DNA from: an uncultured Alphaproteobacteria bacterium
GTDB taxonomy: Bacteria; Pseudomonadota; Alphaproteobacteria; Rhizobiales; Ancalomicrobiaceae
Reading direction: 5' to 3'
Assembly: GCA_937892955.1 (NCBI GenBank)
Contig: CALBKH010000081.1
Location: 1-32,226, forward strand
DNA: 32,226 nucleotides
Position numbers and translations under genes: made by a program. Below are positions 23,969 to 31,095 of this stretch, one piece after another. Below the pieces are notes generated by a model. The model had not been told where the DNA came from. It worked only from the letters and a program-made list of their open reading frames with translations, and searched no databases. Every line of letters begins with the position of its first letter. The first letter of the stretch is position 1.

Positions 23969-24847
23969 TTGCGCGCTCCCGAAACGGTACCCGCCGCCGC
24001 GCCCGCCGGCTCGTCCTTCTGGACCGGTTTCGCCGCGACCTTCCGGCTCGAGGTGGCGGAGGCGTTCCGGGCGCGTTGGTTCGCCTTCTATGCGCTGGTG
24101 TTCTTCGGGCTGGTGGGCATGCTGCTGGTCTTCGGCCTGACCGAGAGCCGGGTCCTCGGTTTCACCGGGCTGTCGCGCACGCTCGTCACCTACATCCAGC
24201 TGACCATGGCGATCCTGCCGGTGTTCATCCTGATCACCACCGTGCGCTCGCTCGCCGGCGATCGCGAGGCGGGCGTGTTCGAATACGTCCTCGGCCTGCC
24301 GGTCGGCATCGGTGCGTGGTACGCCGGCCGCTTCCTCGGCCGCTATCTGCTCGCCGCCGCCCCGGTGATCGCGGCGCTCTTCGCCGCGGTGATCTACGGG
24401 GCGGTGCGCGGCGTGCGCGTGCCGTGGCTCGAGCTCGGCTTCGACATCGGCCTGCTGCTGGTCATGATCTTCGCCTTCGTCGGTCTCGGTTTTCTGATCT
24501 CGGCGGTGACCCGGTCGGTCGACACGGCGCAGACGCTCGCCTTCATCATCTGGCTCGTCCTGGTGCTGGGGCTCGATCTGGTGTTACTCGGAGCGCTGAT
24601 CCGTGGACGGATGGCGATCGAAGGCGTCGTCGCCATCGCCATGCTCAATCCGCTGCAGGTGTTCCGCACCGGCTCGATGCTGCTGTTCGATCCGCAACTG
24701 GTGCTGCTCGGACCGACCGCCTTCACGGTCTTCGACATCTTCGGTCGAGCCGGTTTCATGGTGTGGTCCTTCGCCTATCCGCTGGTTCTCGGCCTCGTCA
24801 CCGCGCTCGGTGGCTGGGCGATCTTCCGCCGGGGCGATCTGCCGTGA
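23969..24847 (+). CDS. nosY: NosY, ABC transporter permease
   Basis: A 292-residue inner-membrane protein with about six hydrophobic helices. It has the NosY features RLEVAEAFRARWF at the N-terminus, RSLAGDREAGVFEYVLGLPV, GLGFLISAVTRSVDTAQTLA and LNPLQVFRTGSML. It pairs with NosF. I place the start at TTG 23969 because AGGAG (23958-23962) sits directly upstream; GTG 23942, inside nosL, would add nine residues but has no ribosome-binding site. It is followed by the menA-like gene after only 11 bp. Confidence 0.93.
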   Translation: MRAPETVPAAAPAGSSFWTGFAATFRLEVAEAFRARWFAFYALVFFGLVGMLLVFGLTESRVLGFTGLSRTLVTYIQLTMAILPVFILITTVRSLAGDREAGVFEYVLGLPVGIGAWYAGRFLGRYLLAAAPVIAALFAAVIYGAVRGVRVPWLELGFDIGLLLVMIFAFVGLGFLISAVTRSVDTAQTLAFIIWLVLVLGLDLVLLGALIRGRMAIEGVVAIAMLNPLQVFRTGSMLLFDPQLVLLGPTAFTVFDIFGRAGFMVWSFAYPLVLGLVTALGGWAIFRRGDLP

Positions 24848-24858
24848 AGGAGCCGTCG

Positions 24859-25773
24859 ATGTCCGAAGTCTCCTCCGTCACGGAACTCTCGCGCTTCTCG
24901 CTGTGGATCCGCGCGGTCCGGCCGCGGACGCTGTCGATCTCGGTGGCGCCGATCATCGTCGGCGTCGCCCATGCCTGGGCGACCCACGAGCGTGTCGCGG
25001 TGGTGCCGGTGGTCGCCGCGACGATTTCGGCGCTCGCCATCCAGATCGCCACCAACCTCGCCAACGACGCCGCAGACGGCGAACGTGGCCACGACGGGCC
25101 GGCGCGGCTCGGTCCCGAGCGTGTCACCGGGTCGAGCCTGATGAGCGCGGCGGAGGTGAAGCGCGGGGCGGTCGTCGCCACGCTGGTCGCGGCCCTCTTC
25201 GGCCTCGTCGCGGTGGTCCACGGTGGTGTGCCGATCCTGCTGATCGGGCTCGCCTCGATCCTCGCCGGCTGGGCCTATTCCAACGGACCCCTGCCGATTT
25301 CGGCGACGCCGACCGGCGAGGCCTTCGTCGTCGCCTGTTTCGGAGTGGCGGCGGTGGTCGGCATCGAATGGCTGGCGAGCGACGCCGTCGGGGCGAGCGC
25401 CGCGGCGCTCGGCGTCGCCATCGGTCTGCCGGCGGCGGCGGTGCTCACCGTCAACAATCACCGCGATCGCGACGAGGATGCGCGCAACGGCCGGCGGACG
25501 CTGGCCATTCTGCTCGGCGCGCGGGGATCGAAGGCGCTCTATGCGGTGGAGCTTCTCGTGGCGGTGGCGATCGCCACGGCGGTCGTCGCGCCGCGCGGGC
25601 TCGCGGTGACGTTGCTGGTCGCCGCCTGTGCCGTTCCGGCGCTCGTGGCGTCGTGGCGGCTGGCGCGGATGCCGGTCGGGCGCGAACTCAACGGCCGGCT
25701 CGCCGCCACCGCCGGCTTCCAGATGATGCTCGCCATGGTGATCGCCGTGGCCCTGATCGGAGGGATCGCCTGA
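24859..25773 (+). CDS. MenA-like UbiA-family prenyltransferase
   Basis: A 304-residue polytopic membrane protein of the UbiA superfamily. Both Asp-rich prenyl-diphosphate sites are present: ATNLANDAAD (first motif, about 65-73) and NNHRDRDEDARNGRRTLA (199-216). The second, with its NN-x-RD-x-x-D and GRRTLA ending, closely follows MenA, which attaches the polyprenyl tail to 1,4-dihydroxy-2-naphthoate in menaquinone synthesis. The LGPERVTGSSLMS segment also resembles MenA. The start is ATG 24859 with GAAGGAG six bases upstream. It lies between nosY and a TlpA-like gene with almost no spacing, so it is part of the nos transcript. Its function in quinone synthesis is inferred; other UbiA roles are possible. 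Confidence 0.85.
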   Translation: MSEVSSVTELSRFSLWIRAVRPRTLSISVAPIIVGVAHAWATHERVAVVPVVAATISALAIQIATNLANDAADGERGHDGPARLGPERVTGSSLMSAAEVKRGAVVATLVAALFGLVAVVHGGVPILLIGLASILAGWAYSNGPLPISATPTGEAFVVACFGVAAVVGIEWLASDAVGASAAALGVAIGLPAAAVLTVNNHRDRDEDARNGRRTLAILLGARGSKALYAVELLVAVAIATAVVAPRGLAVTLLVAACAVPALVASWRLARMPVGRELNGRLAATAGFQMMLAMVIAVALIGGIA

Positions 25774-26270
25774 TGCGCTCCGCCCTTCTCGCTCTGGCGC
25801 TCGTCGCGGCGGCTCCGGCGGTCGCCGCCGATCTGGTCGAGAGTGCGCCGAAGCCGGTGACGATCACCGTCCAGGATCGGGAAGGCCGCGACCTGGCGCC
25901 GACCTCGCTCGGCGGTAAGCTGACGCTCGTGCATTTCTGGGCGACGTGGTGCGGCACCTGCCGCACCGAATTCCCGGCGATCGACGCGCTCCAGCGCGAG
26001 ATGCGGGCCGACGGCGTCCAGGTGGCGGCGGTGTCGCTCGATCGGCTCGGTTGGCCGGCGATCGATCGCACCATCCGGGCGCTGGAGATCCGTGAGGTGA
26101 CGCTCCTGCACGACCGCAATCGCGAGGCGGCCCAGACCCTCGCGGTGCCGGGCCTGCCGACGACGGTGGTGCTCGACGGCGAGGGGCGCGAGGTCGGCCG
26201 TATCGTCGGCGCCGGCGACTGGCAAGACGAGGCACTGCGCGACAAGCTGCGCAAGCTCGCCGGCAAGTGA
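25773..26270 (+). CDS. TlpA-like periplasmic thioredoxin
   Basis: A 165-residue exported thioredoxin-fold protein. A Sec signal (LLALALVAAAPAVAA) is followed by the TlpA/ResA family core with the active site FWATWCGTCRTE (Cys60, Cys63), and the cis-Pro motif GLPTTVVLD. Such proteins reduce Cys pairs in apocytochromes c, or Cu-site Cys in proteins like SCO and CuA domains. In this operon, reduction of the NosZ CuA Cys pair or of NosL/SCO is a plausible job. Its ATG overlaps the menA-like stop by one base (TGATG), and it is the last gene before a cluster of hairpins. Confidence 0.9.
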   Translation: MRSALLALALVAAAPAVAADLVESAPKPVTITVQDREGRDLAPTSLGGKLTLVHFWATWCGTCRTEFPAIDALQREMRADGVQVAAVSLDRLGWPAIDRTIRALEIREVTLLHDRNREAAQTLAVPGLPTTVVLDGEGREVGRIVGAGDWQDEALRDKLRKLAGK

Positions 26271-26276
26271 TACCGG

Positions 26277-26312
26277 GCTGATGAATTTCGGACTCGTCCG
26301 AAATTCATCAGC
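26277..26312. terminator. 17-bp perfect inverted repeat after the nos operon
   Basis: GCTGATGAATTTCGGAC at 26277-26293 pairs perfectly with 26296-26312 around two bases, seven bases after the TlpA-like stop. The stem is long and comparatively AT-rich for this genome. GTTACC follows, so there is no T-run. It probably ends the nos transcript or stabilises it. Confidence 0.55.
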
Positions 26313-26353
26313 GTTACCGCCTGACCGGCCGACGCCCGTTCGGGCTTGCCATC

Positions 26354-26390
26354 GCCCATGAAGTTCTGAACAGGTCGGAACTTCATGGGC
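26354..26390. repeat. 16-bp inverted repeat related to the preceding one
   Basis: GCCCATGAAGTTCTGA at 26354-26369 pairs with 26375-26390 with one G-T pair and a five-base loop. Its arm shares the pattern ATGAA-x-TTC-x-GA with the arm at 26277-26293, so the two look like diverged copies of one palindromic unit. No gene lies in 26271-26534. Confidence 0.6.
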
Positions 26391-26469
26391 TCGGTATGAG
26401 CGGCGGTGGTTCCGGCACTTCGGCGGAACCTTGGCCGAGACCGGCCTTCGAAGGCCTACGGCGATGTCG

Positions 26470-26511
26470 CCGACGTTCCCGAGGTCGGGTCTCTCCGGTC
26501 GGGAACGTCGG
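26470..26511. terminator. 13-bp perfect stem between convergent genes
   Basis: CCGACGTTCCCGA at 26470-26482 pairs perfectly with TCGGGAACGTCGG at 26499-26511, and AGATTTCTT follows on the plus strand. It lies 24 bases beyond the end of the converging peroxiredoxin gene. It could end transcription from either side; the T-rich tail favours the plus strand. Confidence 0.5.
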
Positions 26512-26534
26512 AGATTTCTTCCGGCGCGCCGCCG

Positions 26535-27071
26535 TCAGACCGGACCGGTGTATTCGCCGCGCGCGGGGTAGTCGGCCTTGATGGTGAAATCGAGGGCCGG
26601 GATCATCTCGGCGAAGTTCGGTCGGACGAAGGGCATCGACTGGACCGAGAGGTAGTAGATCGTCCGGTCGGGGCGGATCAGGAAGACGCCCGGTTCGGAG
26701 AACAGGGCCGGCTCCTCGATGCCGATCGAGGTCTTGCCGCGCGAGGTCGAGACGTAGAGGCCCCAGTCGCGCGCCGCGGCGAGGTTCAGGCCATGGCCGA
26801 TCCGCAGCGCCGAAGCGCCGATCTTCTCGGCCATCCGCGCCGCGCGTTCCCCATCGTCGCCGCTGACGGCGACGGTGGTCACGCCGCGCTCGGCGAAGGC
26901 CGGGGTGAGACGCTCGAGGTCCTCGAGATATTTGGCGCAGATCGGGCAGTGAAGGCCGCGATAGAAGCAGACCAGGGTGACGTATCGGGGCGCTTCGGTG
27001 GCGAGATCGAAACGTCCGCCGCCGACGAGGTCGACGGTGAGATCGGGGGCGAGCTGGCGGGGAACGAGCAT
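26535..27071 (-). CDS. Peroxiredoxin-like AhpC/TSA-family protein
   Basis: A 178-residue thioredoxin-fold protein of the AhpC/TSA family. It has the peroxidatic-type motif VCFYRGLHCPICAKYLEDLE, with Cys42 and Cys45 forming a CPIC pair unlike the single Cys of typical 2-Cys peroxiredoxins. VAVSGDDGERAARMAEKIG and PGVFLIRPDRTIYYLSVQSMPFVRP follow as in the 'peroxiredoxin-like' branch. It is probably a cytosolic peroxide or thiol-redox enzyme, with no signal peptide. It is divergent from the AraC-family gene across 41 bp, which suggests control by that regulator. Confidence 0.87.
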   Translation of the reverse strand: MLVPRQLAPDLTVDLVGGGRFDLATEAPRYVTLVCFYRGLHCPICAKYLEDLERLTPAFAERGVTTVAVSGDDGERAARMAEKIGASALRIGHGLNLAAARDWGLYVSTSRGKTSIGIEEPALFSEPGVFLIRPDRTIYYLSVQSMPFVRPNFAEMIPALDFTIKADYPARGEYTGPV

Positions 27072-27112
27072 GGGGGTGTTGTCCTCGGTGGCGGCCGGTC
27101 GGAGGCCGGTTG

Positions 27113-27958
27113 ATGGAGCGCTCCGTATCGTCCATGATATCGAGCATGAAAGTTCCGAATTACATGATCGAAAATCCGATCCGGGCCAAATATGACCGGC
27201 TCGCCGCCTTCTTCGAGACGTTCGACCTCACCGTCGAAGTCCTGTCACCGGTGGCGCCCGGCCGGCGGGTCGAGCTCGTGGTGATCGGCCGGGACGGAAA
27301 CCCGGAATCGGTCGGTCTGAGGATGAAGGGGATCGAGGCGGGGGCCTGTGAAGGCCAGGTGCTCGCCGCAGCGGCGGTGGCGTTCGAAGGGGGCGCCAAT
27401 CCGTTGGTCGCCGCTCTGCCGGATCGTCTCGACATCGCTCTGGAGACGGCGCCGCTGCTGGAGCCGGTGGTCACCGCCTTCGTGCGCGAGGCGCGGAACG
27501 ATCGATGCGGCCGGCGGGTCGCGCTGGATCGGCTGGGCGAGGTGATCGTTCTGTCGATGCTGCGGGAGGCGATCGACGCCGGGACGACCGTCCCGGGACT
27601 TCTCGCCGGCCTTTCGCATCCGCTGCTCCATCGGGCGATCGTCGCCATGCACGACGACCCGGCGCGGACATGGCGGATCGAGGATCTCGCCGAGATCGCC
27701 GGTCTGTCGCGCAGCCGGTTCATGGACCTCTTCCCCAAGGTGGTGGGGATGACCCCGGCGGCCTATCTCAACGGTTGGCGACTGACCCTGGCGCGGCGTG
27801 GGCTGACGCGGGGCGGGTCGGTGAAGACGGTCGCTCGGCGCGTCGGGTTCGGCAGTGCGGCGGCCTTTTCGCGCGCCTTCTCTCGCGCCTACGGTCGGGC
27901 TCCGGCCAGCATCAAAGGCGAAGCCGAGGGAACCGGCGCATCGGCGCGCGGCGATTGA
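27113..27958 (+). CDS. AraC-family transcriptional regulator
   Basis: A 281-residue protein. The N-terminal part (about 20-165) resembles the cupin sensor domain of the AraC/cupin_6 branch, with LLAGLSHPLLHRAIVAMHDDP leading into the DNA-binding half. The C-terminal two helix-turn-helix units are clear: IEDLAEIAGLSRSRFMDLF followed by VKTVARRVGFGSAAAFSRAF and the closing YGRAPASIK. ATG 27113 is preceded by GGAGG at 27101-27105; later ATGs are possible. It is transcribed divergently from the peroxiredoxin-like gene with only 41 bp between the starts, a typical arrangement for a regulator and its target. The effector is unknown. Confidence 0.87.
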   Translation: MERSVSSMISSMKVPNYMIENPIRAKYDRLAAFFETFDLTVEVLSPVAPGRRVELVVIGRDGNPESVGLRMKGIEAGACEGQVLAAAAVAFEGGANPLVAALPDRLDIALETAPLLEPVVTAFVREARNDRCGRRVALDRLGEVIVLSMLREAIDAGTTVPGLLAGLSHPLLHRAIVAMHDDPARTWRIEDLAEIAGLSRSRFMDLFPKVVGMTPAAYLNGWRLTLARRGLTRGGSVKTVARRVGFGSAAAFSRAFSRAYGRAPASIKGEAEGTGASARGD

Positions 27959-28008
27959 TCGCGGACGCCGGAGGTGCCGGGCGTTCGAAGACGGGCGAAT
28001 TCTTCATC

Positions 28009-28036
28009 GGCATCAGGCATCAGGCATCAGGCATCG
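28009..28036. repeat. Tandem 7-bp repeat GGCATCA, about four copies
   Basis: Three exact copies of GGCATCA (28009-28029) are followed by a fourth with one change (28030-28036) and then by related GGCATCGG-type sequence. It lies in the 187-bp space between the AraC-family gene and the end of ubiE, where no gene is seen. Copy number may vary between strains. Confidence 0.75.
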
Positions 28037-28145
28037 GCATCGGCGGCATGAGGCATTCGCTTCGGGAATGCCATCGGTCGGTTTCGATGCTCGACGGCGG
28101 GTCGGCCGGCTCACGAAAATTCGGACGCCTCCGGTCTGCGGGCGG

Positions 28146-28913
28146 TCACGGCCGTCGAGCCGGCTTGCGGCCGCGGTGGATGGCGGCGATGCCGAAGGAG
28201 AGGTCGTCCCAGGCGACGGCCTCGAAGCCGGCGCGGCCGACGAGATCGGCGAAGGTCGGTTGATCGGGGAAGCGGCCGATCGATTCGATCAGGTAACGAT
28301 AGGCTTCGGTTCGCCCGGACACGACCGTTCCGAGGATGGGAATGGCGGTGCGCGACCACGCCTCGTAGAAGGGCCTCAGCCACCAGCGGGCGCGGGAGAA
28401 TTCCAGGCAGAAGAAGCGGCCACCGGGCTTCAGCACACGGTGGATCTCGGCCAGCGCCACGTCGAGCCGCGTCACGTTGCGGATGCCGAAGGCGATGGTG
28501 ACGAGATCGGCCGAGGCGTCGGGCAGCGGCAGGCTCTCGGCTTCCGCCTCGATCCAACCGATGTTCTCGCCGCCGGGGCGGGCGCGTCCGACGTCCATCA
28601 TCGAGGCGCTGGGATCGACGACCGAGACGGTGGCGCCGCGCCGGGCGATGCGGAAGGCGACGTCGCCGGTGCCACCGCCGAGGTCGAGGGCGATCTCGCC
28701 GGGTCGCGGGTCGGCGTCGCGGACGAAACGGTCCTTCCAGCCCCGGTGGATGCCGAGGCTCATCAGATCGTTCATCAGATCGTAGCGCCGCGCCACGCCT
28801 TCGAAGGTGGCGCGGATCAGCGCCCGACGCCGGTCGGGATCGACATCGGCGCGGCCGAAGGTGCCGGCGAGCGGATCGTCGATCCGTCCGCTGCTCGGAT
28901 CGCCGCTACTCAC
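28146..28913 (-). CDS. ubiE: Demethylmenaquinone/ubiquinone C-methyltransferase
   Basis: A 255-residue SAM-dependent methyltransferase of the UbiE/MenG family. The family signature YDLMNDLMSLGIHRGWKD (about 44-61), SAM site LDLGGGTGD (76-84), and FGIRNV and EIHRVLKPGG segments are present. It methylates the ring carbon of demethylmenaquinol or of the ubiquinone precursor. It starts with GTG 28913, overlapping the SCO gene stop (GTGA), so it is the last gene of the nirJ-nirN-SCO-ubiE run. Association with respiratory nitrogen genes, together with a menA-like gene 3 kb away, suggests a role in supplying the quinone pool used by NosGH. A housekeeping ubiE may exist elsewhere. Confidence 0.93.
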   Translation of the reverse strand: MSSGDPSSGRIDDPLAGTFGRADVDPDRRRALIRATFEGVARRYDLMNDLMSLGIHRGWKDRFVRDADPRPGEIALDLGGGTGDVAFRIARRGATVSVVDPSASMMDVGRARPGGENIGWIEAEAESLPLPDASADLVTIAFGIRNVTRLDVALAEIHRVLKPGGRFFCLEFSRARWWLRPFYEAWSRTAIPILGTVVSGRTEAYRYLIESIGRFPDQPTFADLVGRAGFEAVAWDDLSFGIAAIHRGRKPARRP

Positions 28914-29467
28914 GAACGCGCCTCGAGCACGGAGCGGATCTTCTCGGCCATGCGGGCGGCGGCGAGGTTGTGGCTGAGGCGGCCGACGACGTTGCCGTCG
29001 GGGTCGACGATGAAGATCGCCGCGGTGTGATCCATCAGGTAGGGGCGGCCTTCGCCGACATCGACCTTGGCGTATTTCACCCGCCAGGCCTTGGCCATCT
29101 GTTGCAGCTCGTCGGTGGTCGGGGTGACGCCGACGAGGCGGGGGTGGAAGAAGGTCACGTAGCCGGCCATCACCTCGGGCTTGTCGCGATCGGGATCGAC
29201 GGTGACGAAGATCGGGGTCAGCTTTTCGCCGAAGGGGCCGAGCAGATCGAGCGCCTCGGCCATGGTCTGGAGACCGAGCGGGCAGACGTCGGGGCAGAAG
29301 GTGTATCCGAAATAGACCAGCCGCCAGCCGGTCTGCAGCGTTTCGGGGACCGGTTTACCGGTCTGGTCGATGCCGAGGATGCGCTGGCCGGCGAACGCGG
29401 GCGACAGCGTGGCGAACAGGGTGGCGGTGGCGAGGACGCCGAGAACGGCGCGGCGCGTCGAGGCCAT
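28910..29467 (-). CDS. SCO1/SenC/PrrC-type copper chaperone
   Basis: A 185-residue thioredoxin-fold protein with an N-terminal signal or anchor (AVLGVLATATLFATLSPAFA). The Cu-binding motif is YTFCPDVCPLGLQ (Cys58, Cys62), and the third ligand His lies in LMDHTAAIFIVD (His147). VTVDPDRDKPEVMAGY and the VGVTPT segment are typical of the family. SCO proteins deliver copper to CuA sites, so in this setting NosZ CuA is a good candidate target. The start is ATG 29467, since family resemblance begins there even though the frame is open upstream. It follows the d1-propeller gene by 32 bp and overlaps ubiE by four bases. Confidence 0.93.
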   Translation of the reverse strand: MASTRRAVLGVLATATLFATLSPAFAGQRILGIDQTGKPVPETLQTGWRLVYFGYTFCPDVCPLGLQTMAEALDLLGPFGEKLTPIFVTVDPDRDKPEVMAGYVTFFHPRLVGVTPTTDELQQMAKAWRVKYAKVDVGEGRPYLMDHTAAIFIVDPDGNVVGRLSHNLAAARMAEKIRSVLEARS

Positions 29468-29499
29468 GAGGACTCTCCGTGGGTCGTCGAGGGCGGTGA

Positions 29500-31095
29500 T
29501 CAGTGACTGGTGCCCTCGGAGAAGGTGATCTTGTTGTAGACGTTGTATTTTCCGACGGGTTTCTTCATCGGTAGGCGCTTCACCGGTTGCAGGGTCTCGG
29601 CATCGTAGACGACGAGAGCACCGTCGAGATCCCACACCGAAACGAGGGCGTGGCGGCCGGAGCGATCGAACTCGGTATGAGCGGCGATCTTGCCCGGCTC
29701 GGGAGTCAGGACGGTCGAGATCTGCAGCGTCCGCTTGTCGACGATCTGCATACCGTCCTTCTTCGACCCCATCATGGCGTCGGCCCAGAAATAAGGGGTC
29801 TTCTCGTGGCTGCGCAGGAAGAAGCCGGGGCCGGAGGTGGTGATGGTGCCGGTCACCGCCCAGGTCTCGGCGTCGATGATCGAGATCTTGCCCTCCTTCA
29901 GATGCGGCGCGGCGATGACGCGGCGGCCGTCCTTCATGAAGGAGATGCCGGAGCCGAGATGCGGCATGCCGGGCAGCGGCAGGGTGGCGACGGTGACGCC
30001 GTCGTCGAGGCGGACGACGAGGGCGCTGGAGCCGTCGCGCGAGGCGCCGAGCAGGTGGCGATAGCCGTGATCGAAGAAGAAATCGTCGATGGCGTCGGCG
30101 ACGGCGATGCGGCGCAGCGGGAAATCGCGGCCGGACGGCGAGGCCTCGGTGGAGATCTCCCAGACCTCGGGCACGTCCTTCAGCGCCGCGACGAAGCTGC
30201 GGCGGTCCGGCGCCTGATAGACGGCGGAGACGCGCGACGGCGTGCCCTTCTGGTCGGCGACGTCGAATTGCTTCACCGGCGAAAGATCGAGTGCCGACAG
30301 GATCACCAGGGTCGACGGCAGGTAATTGGCGGCGGCCACCCACTGCCCGTTCGACGAGAGCGCGATGTTGCGCATGTTGATGCCGGCGCGGACCTCTGCG
30401 ACCACGGACAGAGTCCACAGGTCGTACTTGGTGATCCAGCCGTCGCGCGAGCCGAAGAAGACGTACCGGCCGTCGGGGGTGAATTTCGGGCCGCCGTGGA
30501 GGGCGAAGCGCGAGGCGAAACGGGTGATCGGCTCGAACTTGTCGCCGTCGAGCAGGGTGACGTGATGGTCGCCGGCCTCGACCACGACGAAGAGGTTGAG
30601 CGGGTCGGCATCCCACACCGGCTTCGTCGCCGTCGGGACGGCGTGAACCTCGCGGCTGGCGCGCACGTCGTCGAGCGTCCAGGTCGGCTGGACCTTCGGC
30701 TCCTTCAGGACGAAGGCGGCGAGCGCCGCGATCTCGGGCTCGCCGAGCTTGGTCGAAAACCCCTCCATCTGGGTGGCGGCGCGACCGTTGCGGATGGTCT
30801 CGGCGACTTCCGCCGTCCTGATGCGGCCGAGCGAGACCGGCAGCAGCGCCGGACCCTGGCCGCCGAGACGGGTCTCGCCGTGGCAGGCGGCGCAGTGTTC
30901 GGCGTAGAGGGCGGGCGCGTCGGGTTCGGCCAGCGCGGCGCCGGCGACGATCATCGCGCCGACGAAGGCGGCGAGGCCGACGGCGCCGACGAGCGAACGA
31001 TCGAGCAGCGACAGGTGGCGGACGGGACGCCGAGGTTCGGTGCGCAGCCAGAGATCGGCGCGATGGGCGAGGTCACGCCACACGGTAGGGCTCAT
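29500..31095 (-). CDS. nirN: Cytochrome c / heme d1-type beta-propeller protein, NirN-like
   Basis: A 531-residue protein with an N-terminal membrane anchor or uncleaved signal (about 35-56) and a c-type heme domain, CAACHG (Cys68, Cys71, His72) with a distal Met region. An eight-bladed d1-type propeller of about 380 residues follows, with PKFTPDGRYVFFGSRDGWI, ALSSNGQWVAAANY, GMPHLGSG, AAPHLKEGKISIIDAETW and the C-terminal KPVGKYNVYNKITFSEGTSH. NirS, NirN and NirF share this propeller. The single c-heme domain separates it from NirF, and the GTSH ending together with an adjacent nirJ favours NirN, which takes part in the last step of heme d1 synthesis. A NirS-like role is not excluded. Its ATG lies inside the 3' end of nirJ (23-bp overlap). 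Confidence 0.8.
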   Translation of the reverse strand: MSPTVWRDLAHRADLWLRTEPRRPVRHLSLLDRSLVGAVGLAAFVGAMIVAGAALAEPDAPALYAEHCAACHGETRLGGQGPALLPVSLGRIRTAEVAETIRNGRAATQMEGFSTKLGEPEIAALAAFVLKEPKVQPTWTLDDVRASREVHAVPTATKPVWDADPLNLFVVVEAGDHHVTLLDGDKFEPITRFASRFALHGGPKFTPDGRYVFFGSRDGWITKYDLWTLSVVAEVRAGINMRNIALSSNGQWVAAANYLPSTLVILSALDLSPVKQFDVADQKGTPSRVSAVYQAPDRRSFVAALKDVPEVWEISTEASPSGRDFPLRRIAVADAIDDFFFDHGYRHLLGASRDGSSALVVRLDDGVTVATLPLPGMPHLGSGISFMKDGRRVIAAPHLKEGKISIIDAETWAVTGTITTSGPGFFLRSHEKTPYFWADAMMGSKKDGMQIVDKRTLQISTVLTPEPGKIAAHTEFDRSGRHALVSVWDLDGALVVYDAETLQPVKRLPMKKPVGKYNVYNKITFSEGTSH

